A stretch of 64,000 bases of DNA from an uncultured Lachnospiraceae bacterium (GCA_910577105.1 CAJTMB010000002.1:1-64000), one strand, 5' to 3'; shown: positions 51,867 to 61,773, counted from the stretch's first letter. The notes: a model not told the origin generated them from the sequence alone. Made by a program: numbers and translations.

Positions 51867-53405
51867 TTACTTATTTTCTTTATTCGTCAATACCAGTTTC
51901 TGCTCCACCGTCACCTTTTCCTCATAACAGGAGAACAGTGATTCCGTCTTATCCTTTTTCATTTTCGGCGTTACAAGGCTTACCAGGGGCACCACTGCCA
52001 GTCCCGCTATCATCGCTACCGCGCCTGCATTGATGGGGGAGGCAATGTATTTGAAGAACATATTGGACACGGTTATACCGATGCCGCAGGCAAAGCTTGC
52101 CCATACCGCCGCTTTCGTCACCCATTTGCAGTACAGCCCGTAAAGGAAAGGAGCAAGGAAAGCGCCTGCAAGCGCACCCCATGAAATTCCCATCAACTGC
52201 GCGATAAACACAGGCGGGTCAAGGGCCAGCACCACGGACACCACCACAAAAAATACCAGAAGAATTCTCATCCACAAAAGCTGTTTCTTCTCATCCATAT
52301 CCTTTACAATGGTTCCTTTGATAAAATCCAGCGTCAGCGTGGAACTTGAAGTCAGTACCAGTGAAGAGAGCGTGGACATGGAAGCCGAAAGCACCAGCAC
52401 AATCACGATGCCAATCAGAATATCGGGCAGGGTGCTTAACATGGAAGGAATAATCGCGTCATAGATGATGCCGCCATTCCCGTTTCTGATTGCAGCCGTA
52501 TCAAAAAGCCTGCCGAAACCGCCCAGAAAATAACATCCGCCGGAAATCACCACCGCAAACAACGTGGAAATGATGGTTCCCGTTTTCACCGCTTTTTCAT
52601 CCCGGATGGCATAAAATTTGTTCACCATCTGCGGCAGTCCCCATGTGCCTAAAGAGGTCAGAATCACCACTCCCAAAAGGTTTAAGGGGTCCGGGCCGAA
52701 AAAGGAGGCAAATGCTCCCGGCTGCCCTGCCGTCACCGGCATATCACTGGGAATTTCGGAAAGCTTAAACACGGCATCCATAAAACCACCCTGCCCGTTC
52801 AGCACTGCCGCAATCACCGCCACAATACCGAACAGCATGACAATGCCCTGTATAAAATCATTGATGGCTGTCGCCATATAACCGCCCAGAATCACATAGA
52901 CGCAGGTAAGCGCCGCCATAACGATAACGCACACCTCATAGGGTATGTCAAACGCCATGCCAAACAGCCTTGACAGTCCGTTATAAACGGAAGCCGTGTA
53001 CGGAATCAGAAAAATAAAGGAAATGGCAGAGGCCGCAAGCCTCAGCGCTTTGCTGTCATATCTTTTTCCAAAGAAATCCGGCATGGTTTTGGCTTTTACA
53101 TGCTTGCTCATAATACGCGTGCGCCGTCCAAGCAGCACCCACGCAAGCAGGGAACCGATAACGGCGTTGCCGATGCCAATCCAAGTGGCGGACAAACCGT
53201 ACTTATAACCAAACTGTCCGGCATAGCCCACAAATACCACCGCGCTGAAGTAAGATGTCCCGTAGGCAAAAGCGGTAAGCCATGGTCCCACATTCCTGCC
53301 CCCCAGCACAAAACCGTCCACATTGGAGGCATGACGTCTTGAATACACGCCCACAGCCACCATTACGCCAAAAAATATCAGTAATAATAAGATTTTAGAA
53401 ATCAT
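51867..53405 (-). CDS. sodium:solute symporter (SSS family, PutP-like)
   Basis: A 512-aa, about 13-helix sodium-coupled transporter. Typical features: SNVDGFVLGGRNVGPWLTAFAYGTSYFSAVVFVGYAGQFGY in the first helices, GGYMATAINDFIQGIVMLFGI in the middle (SSS signature) and LSASMSTLSSLVLTSSS for the sodium site. The ATG at 53405 follows GAGG by 8 nt. It lies 39 bp after the ACT protein gene in the aryl-acid cluster, so it may import proline or, more fitting to context, an aromatic amino acid or acid (inference). Ends at the leader terminator of the nusA operon. Confidence 0.87.
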   Translation of the reverse strand: MISKILLLLIFFGVMVAVGVYSRRHASNVDGFVLGGRNVGPWLTAFAYGTSYFSAVVFVGYAGQFGYKYGLSATWIGIGNAVIGSLLAWVLLGRRTRIMSKHVKAKTMPDFFGKRYDSKALRLAASAISFIFLIPYTASVYNGLSRLFGMAFDIPYEVCVIVMAALTCVYVILGGYMATAINDFIQGIVMLFGIVAVIAAVLNGQGGFMDAVFKLSEIPSDMPVTAGQPGAFASFFGPDPLNLLGVVILTSLGTWGLPQMVNKFYAIRDEKAVKTGTIISTLFAVVISGGCYFLGGFGRLFDTAAIRNGNGGIIYDAIIPSMLSTLPDILIGIVIVLVLSASMSTLSSLVLTSSSTLTLDFIKGTIVKDMDEKKQLLWMRILLVFFVVVSVVLALDPPVFIAQLMGISWGALAGAFLAPFLYGLYCKWVTKAAVWASFACGIGITVSNMFFKYIASPINAGAVAMIAGLAVVPLVSLVTPKMKKDKTESLFSCYEEKVTVEQKLVLTNKENK

Positions 53406-53444
53406 CCTCTTTTCCTCTCCATGCCGATTCTGCGGCAAAATAAT

Positions 53445-53867
53445 TTATACGATTTCCTCCTGGGAAATCAATTCCACATCCGTTTCCCGAAGAAGCTCCG
53501 CCGCCTTCTCCAGTTCCGAAGTCTTGATAACGATGGAAGCGTCATCCGTACCGGTGGAAAGCGCATACATATATTCAATATTGATATGGGATTTGCAGAT
53601 AACCTCCAAAAGCTCCTGAAGCTGTCCTACCCGATGCCCGAGTTTCACCCCCAGCACATCCGTAATCATGGCGGAAAAGCCTTTTTCCACAAGCGCTTTT
53701 TTTCCTTCTTCCGGCTTTGTGACCAGCAGCCTTAGAAGCCCGTAATCACTGGTGTCAGCCAGACTTAAGGATACAATGTTTACATCACTCTGCTTTAAGA
53801 CATCCAAAACCTCCTCCAGCCTGCCTTCCCTGTTTTCTATAAATACCGATAATTGTTTGATAAACAT
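53445..53867 (-). CDS. tandem ACT-domain amino-acid-binding protein
   Basis: A 140-aa protein made of two ACT domains (FIKQLSVFIENREGRLEEVLDVL and VLGVKLGHRVGQLQELLEVICKSHINIEYMYAL). Such small ACT proteins sit beside phenylacetate-CoA ligase genes in many anaerobes and probably sense an aromatic amino acid. AAAGGAG is 6 nt before the ATG. It lies 14 bp after the PaaK gene. It lacks an enzyme domain, so a regulatory role is inferred. Confidence 0.87.
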   Translation of the reverse strand: MFIKQLSVFIENREGRLEEVLDVLKQSDVNIVSLSLADTSDYGLLRLLVTKPEEGKKALVEKGFSAMITDVLGVKLGHRVGQLQELLEVICKSHINIEYMYALSTGTDDASIVIKTSELEKAAELLRETDVELISQEEIV

Positions 53868-53881
53868 ATGACTCTCCTTTC

Positions 53882-55180
53882 TCAATCCAGTTTACGGTTG
53901 TCAATAACATGGACCGCCTTGCCCATGCTGCGTTCTATTGTCTTCGGTTCTACCAGTTTTACTTTGACCGCAAGCCCGATGGCATGCTGGATAACCGTTG
54001 CAATCTTCTTCGTCAGTTTCTCCAGCTCCTTGATTTCATCGGAGAAGAACCTCTCTTCCACTTCCACCTGTACTTCCAGAGTATCCAGATTGTTCACACG
54101 GTCCACCACCATCATATAGTGCGGTGTGGTTTCGCCCATTTCCAGAAGCGCCGCCTCTATCTGGGACGGGAATACGTTGACGCCCCGGATAATCAGCATA
54201 TCGTCGGAACGTCCTTTAAAGCGGCTGATTCTCGCCAAAGTCCTCCCGCATTCACAAGGCTCGTAATCAATGCTGGTCAAATCCCTTGTGCGGTAGCGCA
54301 GAAGCGGAAGCCCTTCTTTGGTAATAGTGGTAAATACCAGTTCTCCCGTTTCACCCGGATTAACGGGGACAAGTGTTTCCGGGTCGATAATTTCCGGCAG
54401 GAAATGGTCTTCATACACATGCAGGCCCTTATGGAAAGGACAGTCACATGCCACGCCGGGTCCCATCACTTCACTAAGCCCATAGATGTCATGGGCATTA
54501 ATATGTAGTTTCTGTTCAATCTGTTTACGCATGTTTTCGGTCCACGGCTCCGCGCCGCAGACAGCCGCCTTTAGTTTGATATTGGGTATGTCGCCCGCCT
54601 CTTCCAGGGTTTCTGCAATATGTAACAGATAGGAAGGCGTACAGGCAATCGCCGTAACACCAAAGTCCTTCATCATGGTAGTCAGCTTTTTGGTATTGCC
54701 CGTGGACATGGGCACCACCATGGCGCCAAGCTTTTCCGCACCGCCGTGGGCGCCAAGGCCTCCTGTAAAAAGGCCGTAGCCGTAAGCCACCTGAATCACA
54801 TCGTCACGGGTCACTCCCGCCATGCTGAGCGCTCTTGCCACGCATTCGCTCCAGATTTCCAAATCCCTTCTGGTATATCCCACTACCGTGGCCTTGCCTG
54901 TCGTACCGCTGGAAGCATGGATTCTGACAATCTCCGACCTTGGAACCGCAAACAGACCGAAAGGATAATTGTCCCGTAAATCACTCTTGGTCGTGAAAGG
55001 AAGCTTCGGCAAATCCTCGATTCCCCTGATATCACCCGGCTCTATGCCGAGCTGCTGCATTTTTTTGCGGTAAAACGGTACATTGTGGTACACCCTGTCC
55101 ACCGTTTTCACCAGCCTTGCACTTTGCAGGACGGTCATTTCATCCCTGCTCATACATTCCTTCGTTTCATTCCAAATCAT
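53882..55180 (-). CDS. paaK: phenylacetate-CoA ligase (PaaK), second copy of the cluster
   Basis: A 432-aa AMP-forming ligase joining phenylacetate (or another arylacetate) to CoA. It has the adenylation motif IHASSGTTGKATVVGYTRRD, YGLSEVMGPGVACDC, ELVFTTITKEGLPLLRYRTRDL and the C-terminal domain start GRSDDMLIIRGVNVFPSQIE. It is homologous to the 433-aa protein encoded at 57510-58811, at the other side of iorAB, with many differences, so the duplication is old. In this direction or in reverse it links arylacetyl-CoA from IorAB to free acid and ATP (inference). Confidence 0.92.
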   Translation of the reverse strand: MIWNETKECMSRDEMTVLQSARLVKTVDRVYHNVPFYRKKMQQLGIEPGDIRGIEDLPKLPFTTKSDLRDNYPFGLFAVPRSEIVRIHASSGTTGKATVVGYTRRDLEIWSECVARALSMAGVTRDDVIQVAYGYGLFTGGLGAHGGAEKLGAMVVPMSTGNTKKLTTMMKDFGVTAIACTPSYLLHIAETLEEAGDIPNIKLKAAVCGAEPWTENMRKQIEQKLHINAHDIYGLSEVMGPGVACDCPFHKGLHVYEDHFLPEIIDPETLVPVNPGETGELVFTTITKEGLPLLRYRTRDLTSIDYEPCECGRTLARISRFKGRSDDMLIIRGVNVFPSQIEAALLEMGETTPHYMMVVDRVNNLDTLEVQVEVEERFFSDEIKELEKLTKKIATVIQHAIGLAVKVKLVEPKTIERSMGKAVHVIDNRKLD

Positions 55181-55195
55181 TCTGCTACCCCTTCC

Positions 55196-55765
55196 TTATC
55201 CCTCAAATCCAATGAGAAACGCCTTCTTGTTTGTCTCAACCGTCTTTGGCGGAACCGTTTTTTCTATAACCTTCAGCCATAAATCCCTGTCAAAGTCCAT
55301 ATGGCGCGCCGCAAGCCCCAGCACAATAACGTTAAAGGCCTTGACATTGCCGAGCTTCTCAGCCTCTGCCATGGCATTTACGGAATAAACCTGATATTTT
55401 GCGGACAATTCTTCCAATATATTTTCCGGATATGCCGCCGCACCCGTCACCACCGTAATGGGGTCAATGCGCCAGTCATTCACCACGATAACGCCGTCTT
55501 TTTTTAAAAAGTGGGCGTATCTTAATGCTTCCAGACGTTCAAATGCTATCAGCAAATCCGCGCAGCCCTCCTCCACAATCGGCTCCGCCACTTTACTGCC
55601 ATACCTTACAAAGGTAACCACGCTGCCGCCGCGCTGTGCCATACCGTGAACCTCGGACAGTTTTACGTCAAATCCGGCCTCCATGGTAATTCCTCCAAGA
55701 ATGCGGCTGGTGAGCAGCGTTCCCTGCCCTCCCACGCCCACAATCATAATATTTTTCGTTTCCAC
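55196..55765 (-). CDS. iorB: indolepyruvate ferredoxin oxidoreductase, beta subunit
   Basis: A 189-aa gamma-type domain of 2-oxoacid:ferredoxin oxidoreductases, beginning NIMIVGVGGQGTLLTSRILGG, with EVHGMAQRGGSVVTFVRYG. With IorA it oxidatively decarboxylates indolepyruvate, phenylpyruvate or hydroxyphenylpyruvate to aryl-acetyl-CoA and reduces ferredoxin. Oxygen-sensitive enzymes of this type point to an anaerobe. It overlaps iorA by 1 nt. Confidence 0.94.
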   Translation of the reverse strand: METKNIMIVGVGGQGTLLTSRILGGITMEAGFDVKLSEVHGMAQRGGSVVTFVRYGSKVAEPIVEEGCADLLIAFERLEALRYAHFLKKDGVIVVNDWRIDPITVVTGAAAYPENILEELSAKYQVYSVNAMAEAEKLGNVKAFNVIVLGLAARHMDFDRDLWLKVIEKTVPPKTVETNKKAFLIGFEG

Positions 55766-57507
55766 TACGCTTTCCTCCTGTTTTCAATGGCGTCAAACAT
55801 ACATAGTTTTTCACAGAGCCCGCAGCCGTTGCACATGGTTTCGTCAATGGCAATCGTACCGTCCTCCTTCTTCGTCAGAGCCGGGCATCCGGGACGCAGG
55901 CAGGCGCCGCATTTTTTACATTTTTCGGGAACGGGCCTGCAGACATTGGGATATACATTTCCCTTTAACAGTACACAGGGTGCTTTGGTGATAATAACGG
56001 ATACCGCATCCCTTGCCGTTTCTTCTTTGACAATCCGTTCCAGTTCCTTTAAATCAAAGGCATCCACCTCCACCACATGTTCAATGCCCATGGCCTTGCA
56101 CAGATGATAGATATTGATTGCCGGCACCGTTTCCCCCATCAGGGTTTTTCCGGTTGCCGCATGGTCCTGATGCCCCGTCATGCCGGTAGTGGAATTATCC
56201 AGAATCATGACCGTCCCCGTGCCCTGATTGTATACCATGTTCATCAGGGAATTGACGCCTGTGTGCATAAATGTGGAATCACCGATAACGGCAACCCAGT
56301 TTTTGATGTAATCCTTTCCTTTTGCCTTTTCCATGCCGTGCAGGGTGGAAATGCTTGCCCCCATGCAGACGGTGGTGTCAATAACATTTAAGGGCGCCAC
56401 CGCACCCAGCGTATAACAGCCGATATCCCCGGCGGCATGAATCTTTAATTTATTTAATACGGAAAATACGCTTCTGTGCGGGCATCCCGGACACAGGATG
56501 GGCGGCCTTGCGGGAACCTTTGCGGCTTCGGTTTCATCCGGCTGTCCTCCCCCCATTACACGGCGCAGCATATTTGCACTGTATTCTCCCTGAATGGTAA
56601 ACAGCTCTTTGCCGTAGACTTCCACTCCCATGGCGCGAACCTGTTCCTCGATAACAGGCTCCAGCTCTTCAAATATGTAAAGCTTACCAACCTTCGCGGC
56701 AAAATCCCGTATCAGCTTTTTGGGAATGGGATGCACCATGCCCAGTTTTAACACGGAAGCATCGGGACACGCCTCCCTCACATACTGGTAGGGAATCCCG
56801 CTTGTGATAAATCCGACCGCCGTATCCCGGTATTCAGCCCGGTTTACGAAGAAATCCGCACCGTCTTCACAAAGCTTTTTCATCCGCTGCTCCACATAAA
56901 CATGCCGTCCCTTTGCATTGGCCGGCATCATTACATATTTCGCCGGATTCCGCTCATAGGTTTTATCCTCCGGCTCCACCCTGTCAGAAAGTTCCACCGT
57001 TCCCTGTGAATGGGAAAGCCTTGTAGTCGTCCTGACAATCACCGGCGTATCATATTTTTCACTCACGTCAAAAGCAAACTTCATAAATTCCTTTGCTTCC
57101 GCACTGTCGGAAGGCTCCAGAACCGGTACGCCTGCCGCCCTTGCCACGCATCGGGTATCCTGTTCGTTCTGGGAGCTGTAAAGACCCGGGTCATCCGCCG
57201 CCACCAGAACCAGACCGCCGCCCACACCCGCATAGGAAATGGTGTAAAGCGGATCGCTTGCCACATTCACGCCCACATGCTTCATGGAAGCCATGGCACG
57301 CACACCGCTGATGGAAGCGCCTATGGCAACCTCCATTGCAACCTTTTCATTTGGCGACCACTCTGCATAAATTTCCGGATACTTTACTATGTTTTCACTG
57401 ATTTCCGTACTTGGGGTACCGGGATACGCCGCGGAAACCTTTACACCCGCTTCATACGCTCCTCTTGCTATCGCCTCATTCCCCAACATAATTTTCTTCT
57501 CTGTCAC
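55765..57507 (-). CDS. iorA: indolepyruvate ferredoxin oxidoreductase, alpha subunit
   Basis: A 580-aa subunit. The N-terminal pyruvate-oxidoreductase-like domain (LGNEAIARGAYEAGVKVSAAYPGTPSTEI) is followed by the thiamine-diphosphate domain (AAGDIGCYTLGAVAPL, WVAVIGDSTFMHTGVNSL) and two C-terminal [4Fe-4S] clusters: CKKCGACLRPGCPAL and CNGCGLCEKLC. GTG start with AAAGGAAG 9 nt upstream. The alpha subunit is somewhat shorter than the 600-plus residue archaeal forms but has all parts. It sits between the two PaaK genes. Confidence 0.95.
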   Translation of the reverse strand: MTEKKIMLGNEAIARGAYEAGVKVSAAYPGTPSTEISENIVKYPEIYAEWSPNEKVAMEVAIGASISGVRAMASMKHVGVNVASDPLYTISYAGVGGGLVLVAADDPGLYSSQNEQDTRCVARAAGVPVLEPSDSAEAKEFMKFAFDVSEKYDTPVIVRTTTRLSHSQGTVELSDRVEPEDKTYERNPAKYVMMPANAKGRHVYVEQRMKKLCEDGADFFVNRAEYRDTAVGFITSGIPYQYVREACPDASVLKLGMVHPIPKKLIRDFAAKVGKLYIFEELEPVIEEQVRAMGVEVYGKELFTIQGEYSANMLRRVMGGGQPDETEAAKVPARPPILCPGCPHRSVFSVLNKLKIHAAGDIGCYTLGAVAPLNVIDTTVCMGASISTLHGMEKAKGKDYIKNWVAVIGDSTFMHTGVNSLMNMVYNQGTGTVMILDNSTTGMTGHQDHAATGKTLMGETVPAINIYHLCKAMGIEHVVEVDAFDLKELERIVKEETARDAVSVIITKAPCVLLKGNVYPNVCRPVPEKCKKCGACLRPGCPALTKKEDGTIAIDETMCNGCGLCEKLCMFDAIENRRKA

Positions 57508-57509
57508 GG

Positions 57510-58811
57510 CTATACTTCCTTTCTTAAATCTTTTACTCTTTTGGCTTTTCCTTCAAAACGCTGAAGGGTATTGGGGGATTCCAGACTGATTTTGGCATCC
57601 AGCCCCAGCACCAGACGCAGTTTTCCTTTTATCTTTCGTTCGATGGCCTCCAGTTCCTTGAAAGAGTCCGTCGCTTTTAACAGCTCTACCCTGATTTCCA
57701 TCCTGTCCGTATGGTCCTTACGGGTCAGGATGATTTCATAGTGGGGTCCGATTTCCTCCACGCCCAGAATCACTTCCTCTATCTGGCTGGGGAATACGTT
57801 TACACCCCTGATTTTTAACATGTCATCCGTCCTGCCGTCTAAGTTTTCCATGCGGCAGGTAGTGCGCCCGCACTTACAGGGCTCATAAATAAGCCGGGTC
57901 ACGTCCTTTGTCCTGTAACGGATAAGGGGAAGCCCCTCCTTATATATACAGGTAATCACCAGCTCCCCTTTTTCCCCGGGCGGCAATACTTCTCCCGTCT
58001 TGGGATTGATAATTTCGGGAATGAAATAGTCCTCATTGATATGCATGCCGTTTAAGTACCGGCATTCTCCCGATACGCCGGGGCCCATCAACTCGCTCAT
58101 ACCGTAATTGGAGGTCACAAGCATATCATCCCCCCACAGCTTATGCATTTCCGCGCGCATGGCATCCGTCAACAATTCACTTCCCACAAGACCGATTTTG
58201 ACCTGCAAATCCTTTTTGGGGTCAATCCCTATGGACAAAGCCACCTCGGCAAGCCTTAAGGCGTAGGACGGCGTCGCCACCAAAAGCGTGGTACCGAAAT
58301 CCTTCATGTACATAATCTGCTTTTCGGAATTGCCCGTGGAGGACGGCACCATAACGGCGCCGATATTTTCCAGCCCGTAATGAAGCCCCAGCGCACCGGT
58401 AAACATGCCGTAACCAAAACAAATCTGCGCCACATCCTGTTTGGATGCCCCTCCCATCACGGCAATACGGGATACACATTCCGTCCACATCTGCAAATCC
58501 CTTTTCGTATAGCCTACCACGGTAGGTTTGCCGGTGGTGCCGCTGGAAGCATGGATACGCACCAGTTCTTCTTTACCCACGGCAAAAAGCCCGAAAGGAT
58601 AATTATCACGCATATCCTGCTTTGTGACAAAGGGCAATTTACCCAAATCCTTCAGGCTTTTTATATCTTCAGGCTTAACGCCTGCTTCCTCCATTTTTTT
58701 CCTGTATGCGGGTACCCTTTCCCAAACCTGCCCTACCGTCTGTTTCAGCCTGGCAAGCTGTATGGTTTCAATTTCTTCCCGCGACAGTGTTTCCTCCTTT
58801 GACCAAATCAT
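57510..58811 (-). CDS. paaK: phenylacetate-CoA ligase (PaaK), first gene of the aryl-acid cluster
   Basis: A 433-aa AMP-forming arylacetate-CoA ligase with IHASSGTTGKPTVVGYTKRDLQ, YGMSELMGPGVSGECR, ELVITCIYKEGLPLIRYRTKDV and GRTDDMLKIRGVNVFPSQIEE. GGGAGG precedes the ATG by 8 nt. It opens a five-gene run with iorA, iorB, the second paaK and the ACT gene, spaced by 2-15 bp, and then the symporter. Two ligases may serve different aryl acids, such as indoleacetate and phenylacetate (inference). Confidence 0.92.
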   Translation of the reverse strand: MIWSKEETLSREEIETIQLARLKQTVGQVWERVPAYRKKMEEAGVKPEDIKSLKDLGKLPFVTKQDMRDNYPFGLFAVGKEELVRIHASSGTTGKPTVVGYTKRDLQMWTECVSRIAVMGGASKQDVAQICFGYGMFTGALGLHYGLENIGAVMVPSSTGNSEKQIMYMKDFGTTLLVATPSYALRLAEVALSIGIDPKKDLQVKIGLVGSELLTDAMRAEMHKLWGDDMLVTSNYGMSELMGPGVSGECRYLNGMHINEDYFIPEIINPKTGEVLPPGEKGELVITCIYKEGLPLIRYRTKDVTRLIYEPCKCGRTTCRMENLDGRTDDMLKIRGVNVFPSQIEEVILGVEEIGPHYEIILTRKDHTDRMEIRVELLKATDSFKELEAIERKIKGKLRLVLGLDAKISLESPNTLQRFEGKAKRVKDLRKEV

Positions 58812-58874
58812 GAAATTTCCTCCCGAATCTTCTTGCTTTATTGCAACAATACTTTAAACTAAAAAAGTATTTTT

Positions 58875-58901
58875 ATTGTACCACAGATACGGTAGTTACC
58901 G
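58875..58901 (-). promoter_or_regulatory. promoter with palindromic operator before the aryl-acid cluster
   Basis: On the minus strand TGGTACAAT gives an extended -10 (TACAAT at 58880-58875). A palindrome, CGGTA-GT-TACCG (58890-58901), lies where the spacer between -35 and -10 would be, a typical repressor site. No regulator gene is adjacent; the ACT protein lacks a DNA-binding domain. Confidence 0.5.
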
Positions 58902-58958
58902 CTACTATACAAAAGCACCAAAATTTCATGTGTTTTTTTGTCGATATAGGGGAAAATC

Positions 58959-61016
58959 TTATTTTTCATCTATAATTCTTTTGCTTCCGTTATAGGTTGC
59001 CAGAAAATATCCGCCATAAACAAAAAGCAGTATCAATGCCGTAACCCCCACACCGGACAACATATCACTCTTGTCAAACAACATGCCTGCATAAGCCACA
59101 AACCGCATACCAAAATAGGAATGTATCATTGCCAGAAGAAGCGGCAGCAGAAAGAACAGCCCTATCTGCCAGAAAAGCGCTCTGTGCAGCATTTTTTCGT
59201 CCGCCCCCACCTTTCGCAGAATCTCATAACCTTCTTTGCTGTCCGTGCTTTCCGACAATGCTTTAAGCGCCAGAAGCGCCGCGCCGGAAATCAAAAACAC
59301 AATTCCCAGATACAGTACCGCAAAGGTCACTATTGCAGCAAGCCCTGTTGCAGACTCATAATAAGTAATTTTGGTAATGCCGTCCGCCCTAAAATACTGC
59401 GCTGCTTTCTCTTTGGTAACAGCCATCAGAACCTCATCCAGCGCCCGCTTCTCCTCTTCTGTGGAAACGGCATAATTTCCTGCAAGAAGATTCCTTTCCC
59501 TGAAAAGCGTCTTTCCGCTCTCTTCTGCAATCACTTCATCCGGCACCAAAAAGAAGCCTGTATTGGTATTGGTTGCCCCCATTTCCAGATATCCCGGCAT
59601 ACATTCCGCATACTTTGGTTTGAGGATACTGTCCCCTATCACAAGCTGTGTGCCGCCTGCCAGGGAATAATTCCGTATTGCCGCCATATTGTCAAAGCTG
59701 CAGACCACTACATATTCATCTTCCGCCAAATCATAGGTCCGGGTTCCATAAAGTGATGCCAGTTTATTGTAATCCGATACCCCGATGATACTTTCTGCCG
59801 ACTCCCACTGCAGCATCGGAAACCGCGCCGAAGCCTCTTCAAAATATCCGCCCAGAGTGGTTCTGTACGTAATGTCCTGATTGGCATATACACTGATTTC
59901 CACATATCCCGGCAACAAACATTCTTCCGAAAAACCGAAATCCTCCAGCATTTCCACCACGCTTTTATGGGAATTTTCTATCAGCCCCGCATCGTAACCT
60001 TCCGGCAAATCCATCGTTTTTTCCATATACAAATCCACCGGGGTTGCTTCCTTCAGGCTTTTTTTCAATGAATTATTCATGGACATTCCGGAGCAGAATG
60101 CGCAGATGGTCACAAAAAGCAATAGGGAGATTACCGTCATGGAAAACACTGCCGTATTGACATTGCTGCTGAACTGGCGCAGGATAAAAGCATTCAGGTT
60201 CCTGTGATAGAGTTTTTTGAAACTCCGTAACAGCTTCAGCAAAAATCCCGACAATGACCAGAATATCATAAAGGTGCTGGTACAGCCAAAAGCAATCATA
60301 AGTCCCGCTTTTTGCTCCGTTAATGTTTCGGTTTTATACCCCACCACATAATAGGCATAGCCCAGCATGGCCACCGCCAGCAGAAATACCGCCACTGCCA
60401 GACCGGTATTTTTCATGGCCTGCTTTTCTCCTTTTTGTCTTGCCTGAAACAAATCAATCAATTTATATCTGGATATGGAAAACACGTTAAAGACAAATAC
60501 AATTCCATACATGATTCCGAAATTAAAGATAGTCCTCTTTAACGCTGTAACGGATACGGAAAAGGTATACGACGTCATATCCGCCTCAAACAGCTTTGCC
60601 ACCAGAATAGACATAAACTGGGAAGCAAAAACGCCGGTTACCAGTCCCACTGCCAGAGACAAAAGGCCTATCAATACCGTTTCCCCAAACAGGATACGGG
60701 AAATACTCCCTTTCCCCATGCCGAGCATCATATAGATACCAAATTCTTTTTTTCTGCGCCGGATAAGAAAATTGTTGGCATAGCAAATCAAAAATCCCAG
60801 AATCAACGCCACCACCACGGACACCATTCCCAGCAAATCCACCAGCAGATGCATCATCTGGTAGCGCGACTGTGTAATGCCTTCCATCACGTTCTGATTT
60901 TCCAAGGCATTAAATACATAAAAAATGGCCACTCCCAAAATCAATGTCAGAAAATAAATGGCATAATCCTTTATGCTTTTTCTGATATTCTTTACAGAAA
61001 GTTTAAATGACATCAT
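58959..61016 (-). CDS. BceB-like ABC transporter permease
   Basis: A 685-aa permease of the bacitracin/antimicrobial-peptide resistance type. Layout fits BceB: one N-terminal helix (about 18-38), a group of helices to about 295, a large outside domain of roughly 200 residues between helices VII and VIII (about 310-550), then three C-terminal helices. Two FtsX-like segments are visible. GGAGG lies 8 nt before the ATG at 61016, inside the ATPase gene, which it overlaps by 14 nt. BceB-type permeases both detoxify peptides and pass the signal to the BceS-type kinase. Which peptide is unknown. Confidence 0.9.
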   Translation of the reverse strand: MMSFKLSVKNIRKSIKDYAIYFLTLILGVAIFYVFNALENQNVMEGITQSRYQMMHLLVDLLGMVSVVVALILGFLICYANNFLIRRRKKEFGIYMMLGMGKGSISRILFGETVLIGLLSLAVGLVTGVFASQFMSILVAKLFEADMTSYTFSVSVTALKRTIFNFGIMYGIVFVFNVFSISRYKLIDLFQARQKGEKQAMKNTGLAVAVFLLAVAMLGYAYYVVGYKTETLTEQKAGLMIAFGCTSTFMIFWSLSGFLLKLLRSFKKLYHRNLNAFILRQFSSNVNTAVFSMTVISLLLFVTICAFCSGMSMNNSLKKSLKEATPVDLYMEKTMDLPEGYDAGLIENSHKSVVEMLEDFGFSEECLLPGYVEISVYANQDITYRTTLGGYFEEASARFPMLQWESAESIIGVSDYNKLASLYGTRTYDLAEDEYVVVCSFDNMAAIRNYSLAGGTQLVIGDSILKPKYAECMPGYLEMGATNTNTGFFLVPDEVIAEESGKTLFRERNLLAGNYAVSTEEEKRALDEVLMAVTKEKAAQYFRADGITKITYYESATGLAAIVTFAVLYLGIVFLISGAALLALKALSESTDSKEGYEILRKVGADEKMLHRALFWQIGLFFLLPLLLAMIHSYFGMRFVAYAGMLFDKSDMLSGVGVTALILLFVYGGYFLATYNGSKRIIDEK

Positions 61017-61773
61017 TTAACTCACCTCCCAGCAAAGAAACCACATCAATGATTTTATTAAAAAAGGATTTGCGGTTTTCCTCCTCTCCCCTTTTCAGCT
61101 CCGTAAAAATATGGCCGTCCTTGATAAAGATAATCCGGGAAGCATAGCTTGCCGTAAAGGCGTCATGCGTCACCATCAGGATGGTTGCGCCCAGTTCCTC
61201 GTTCAGGTATGTGAAATTTTCCAGAAGCAGCCTTGCCGCCTTGCTGTCCAGGGCGCCGGTGGGCTCGTCCGCCAGCACCAGCCGGGGATTCCCCACTACA
61301 GCCCTTGCGCTGGCAACCCGCTGCTTCTGTCCGCCTGACATCTGGTAAGGATATTTGTTTAGCACATCCGCTATGCCAAGCTGTCCCGCTATGGCCCTGA
61401 CCCTGCTCTCAATCTCCCGGCTTCCCTTCTTCTGAATGGAAAGCGCCAGCGCAATGTTTTCATAGGCGGTCATCGTATCTAACAGATTAAAATCCTGAAA
61501 GATAAATCCCAGTTCTTCCCGTCTGAACCGATTTAAGGTGTTGCCCTTCATCTCGGTAATGTCTTTGTCATCCACCAGAATATGGCCGCCCGTCACGCGG
61601 TCTATGGTGGAGATGCAGTTTAGAAGCGTGGTCTTTCCGCTTCCGCTCGCCCCCATGATACCGACAAACTCGCCCTTTTCCACCATAAAACTGATGTTGT
61701 CAAGCGCCTTCGTCAGATTGCCCCTGCTTCCGTAATATTTTTCCACATTTTCAACCTGTAAAACCGTACTCAT
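61003..61773 (-). CDS. BceA-like ABC transporter ATP-binding protein
   Basis: A 256-aa ATPase of the MacB/LolD/BceA group: Walker A GASGSGKTTLL, Q-loop in FIFQDFNLLD, signature MSGGQKQRVASARA, Walker B LVLADEPTGALDS and the H-loop MVTHDA. It energises the BceB-like permease encoded immediately downstream. The 160-bp upstream region holds the TTACA-N4-TGTAA box at 61937, so induction by the two-component system encoded at 62-64 kb is expected. Confidence 0.93.
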   Translation of the reverse strand: MSTVLQVENVEKYYGSRGNLTKALDNISFMVEKGEFVGIMGASGSGKTTLLNCISTIDRVTGGHILVDDKDITEMKGNTLNRFRREELGFIFQDFNLLDTMTAYENIALALSIQKKGSREIESRVRAIAGQLGIADVLNKYPYQMSGGQKQRVASARAVVGNPRLVLADEPTGALDSKAARLLLENFTYLNEELGATILMVTHDAFTASYASRIIFIKDGHIFTELKRGEEENRKSFFNKIIDVVSLLGGELNDVI

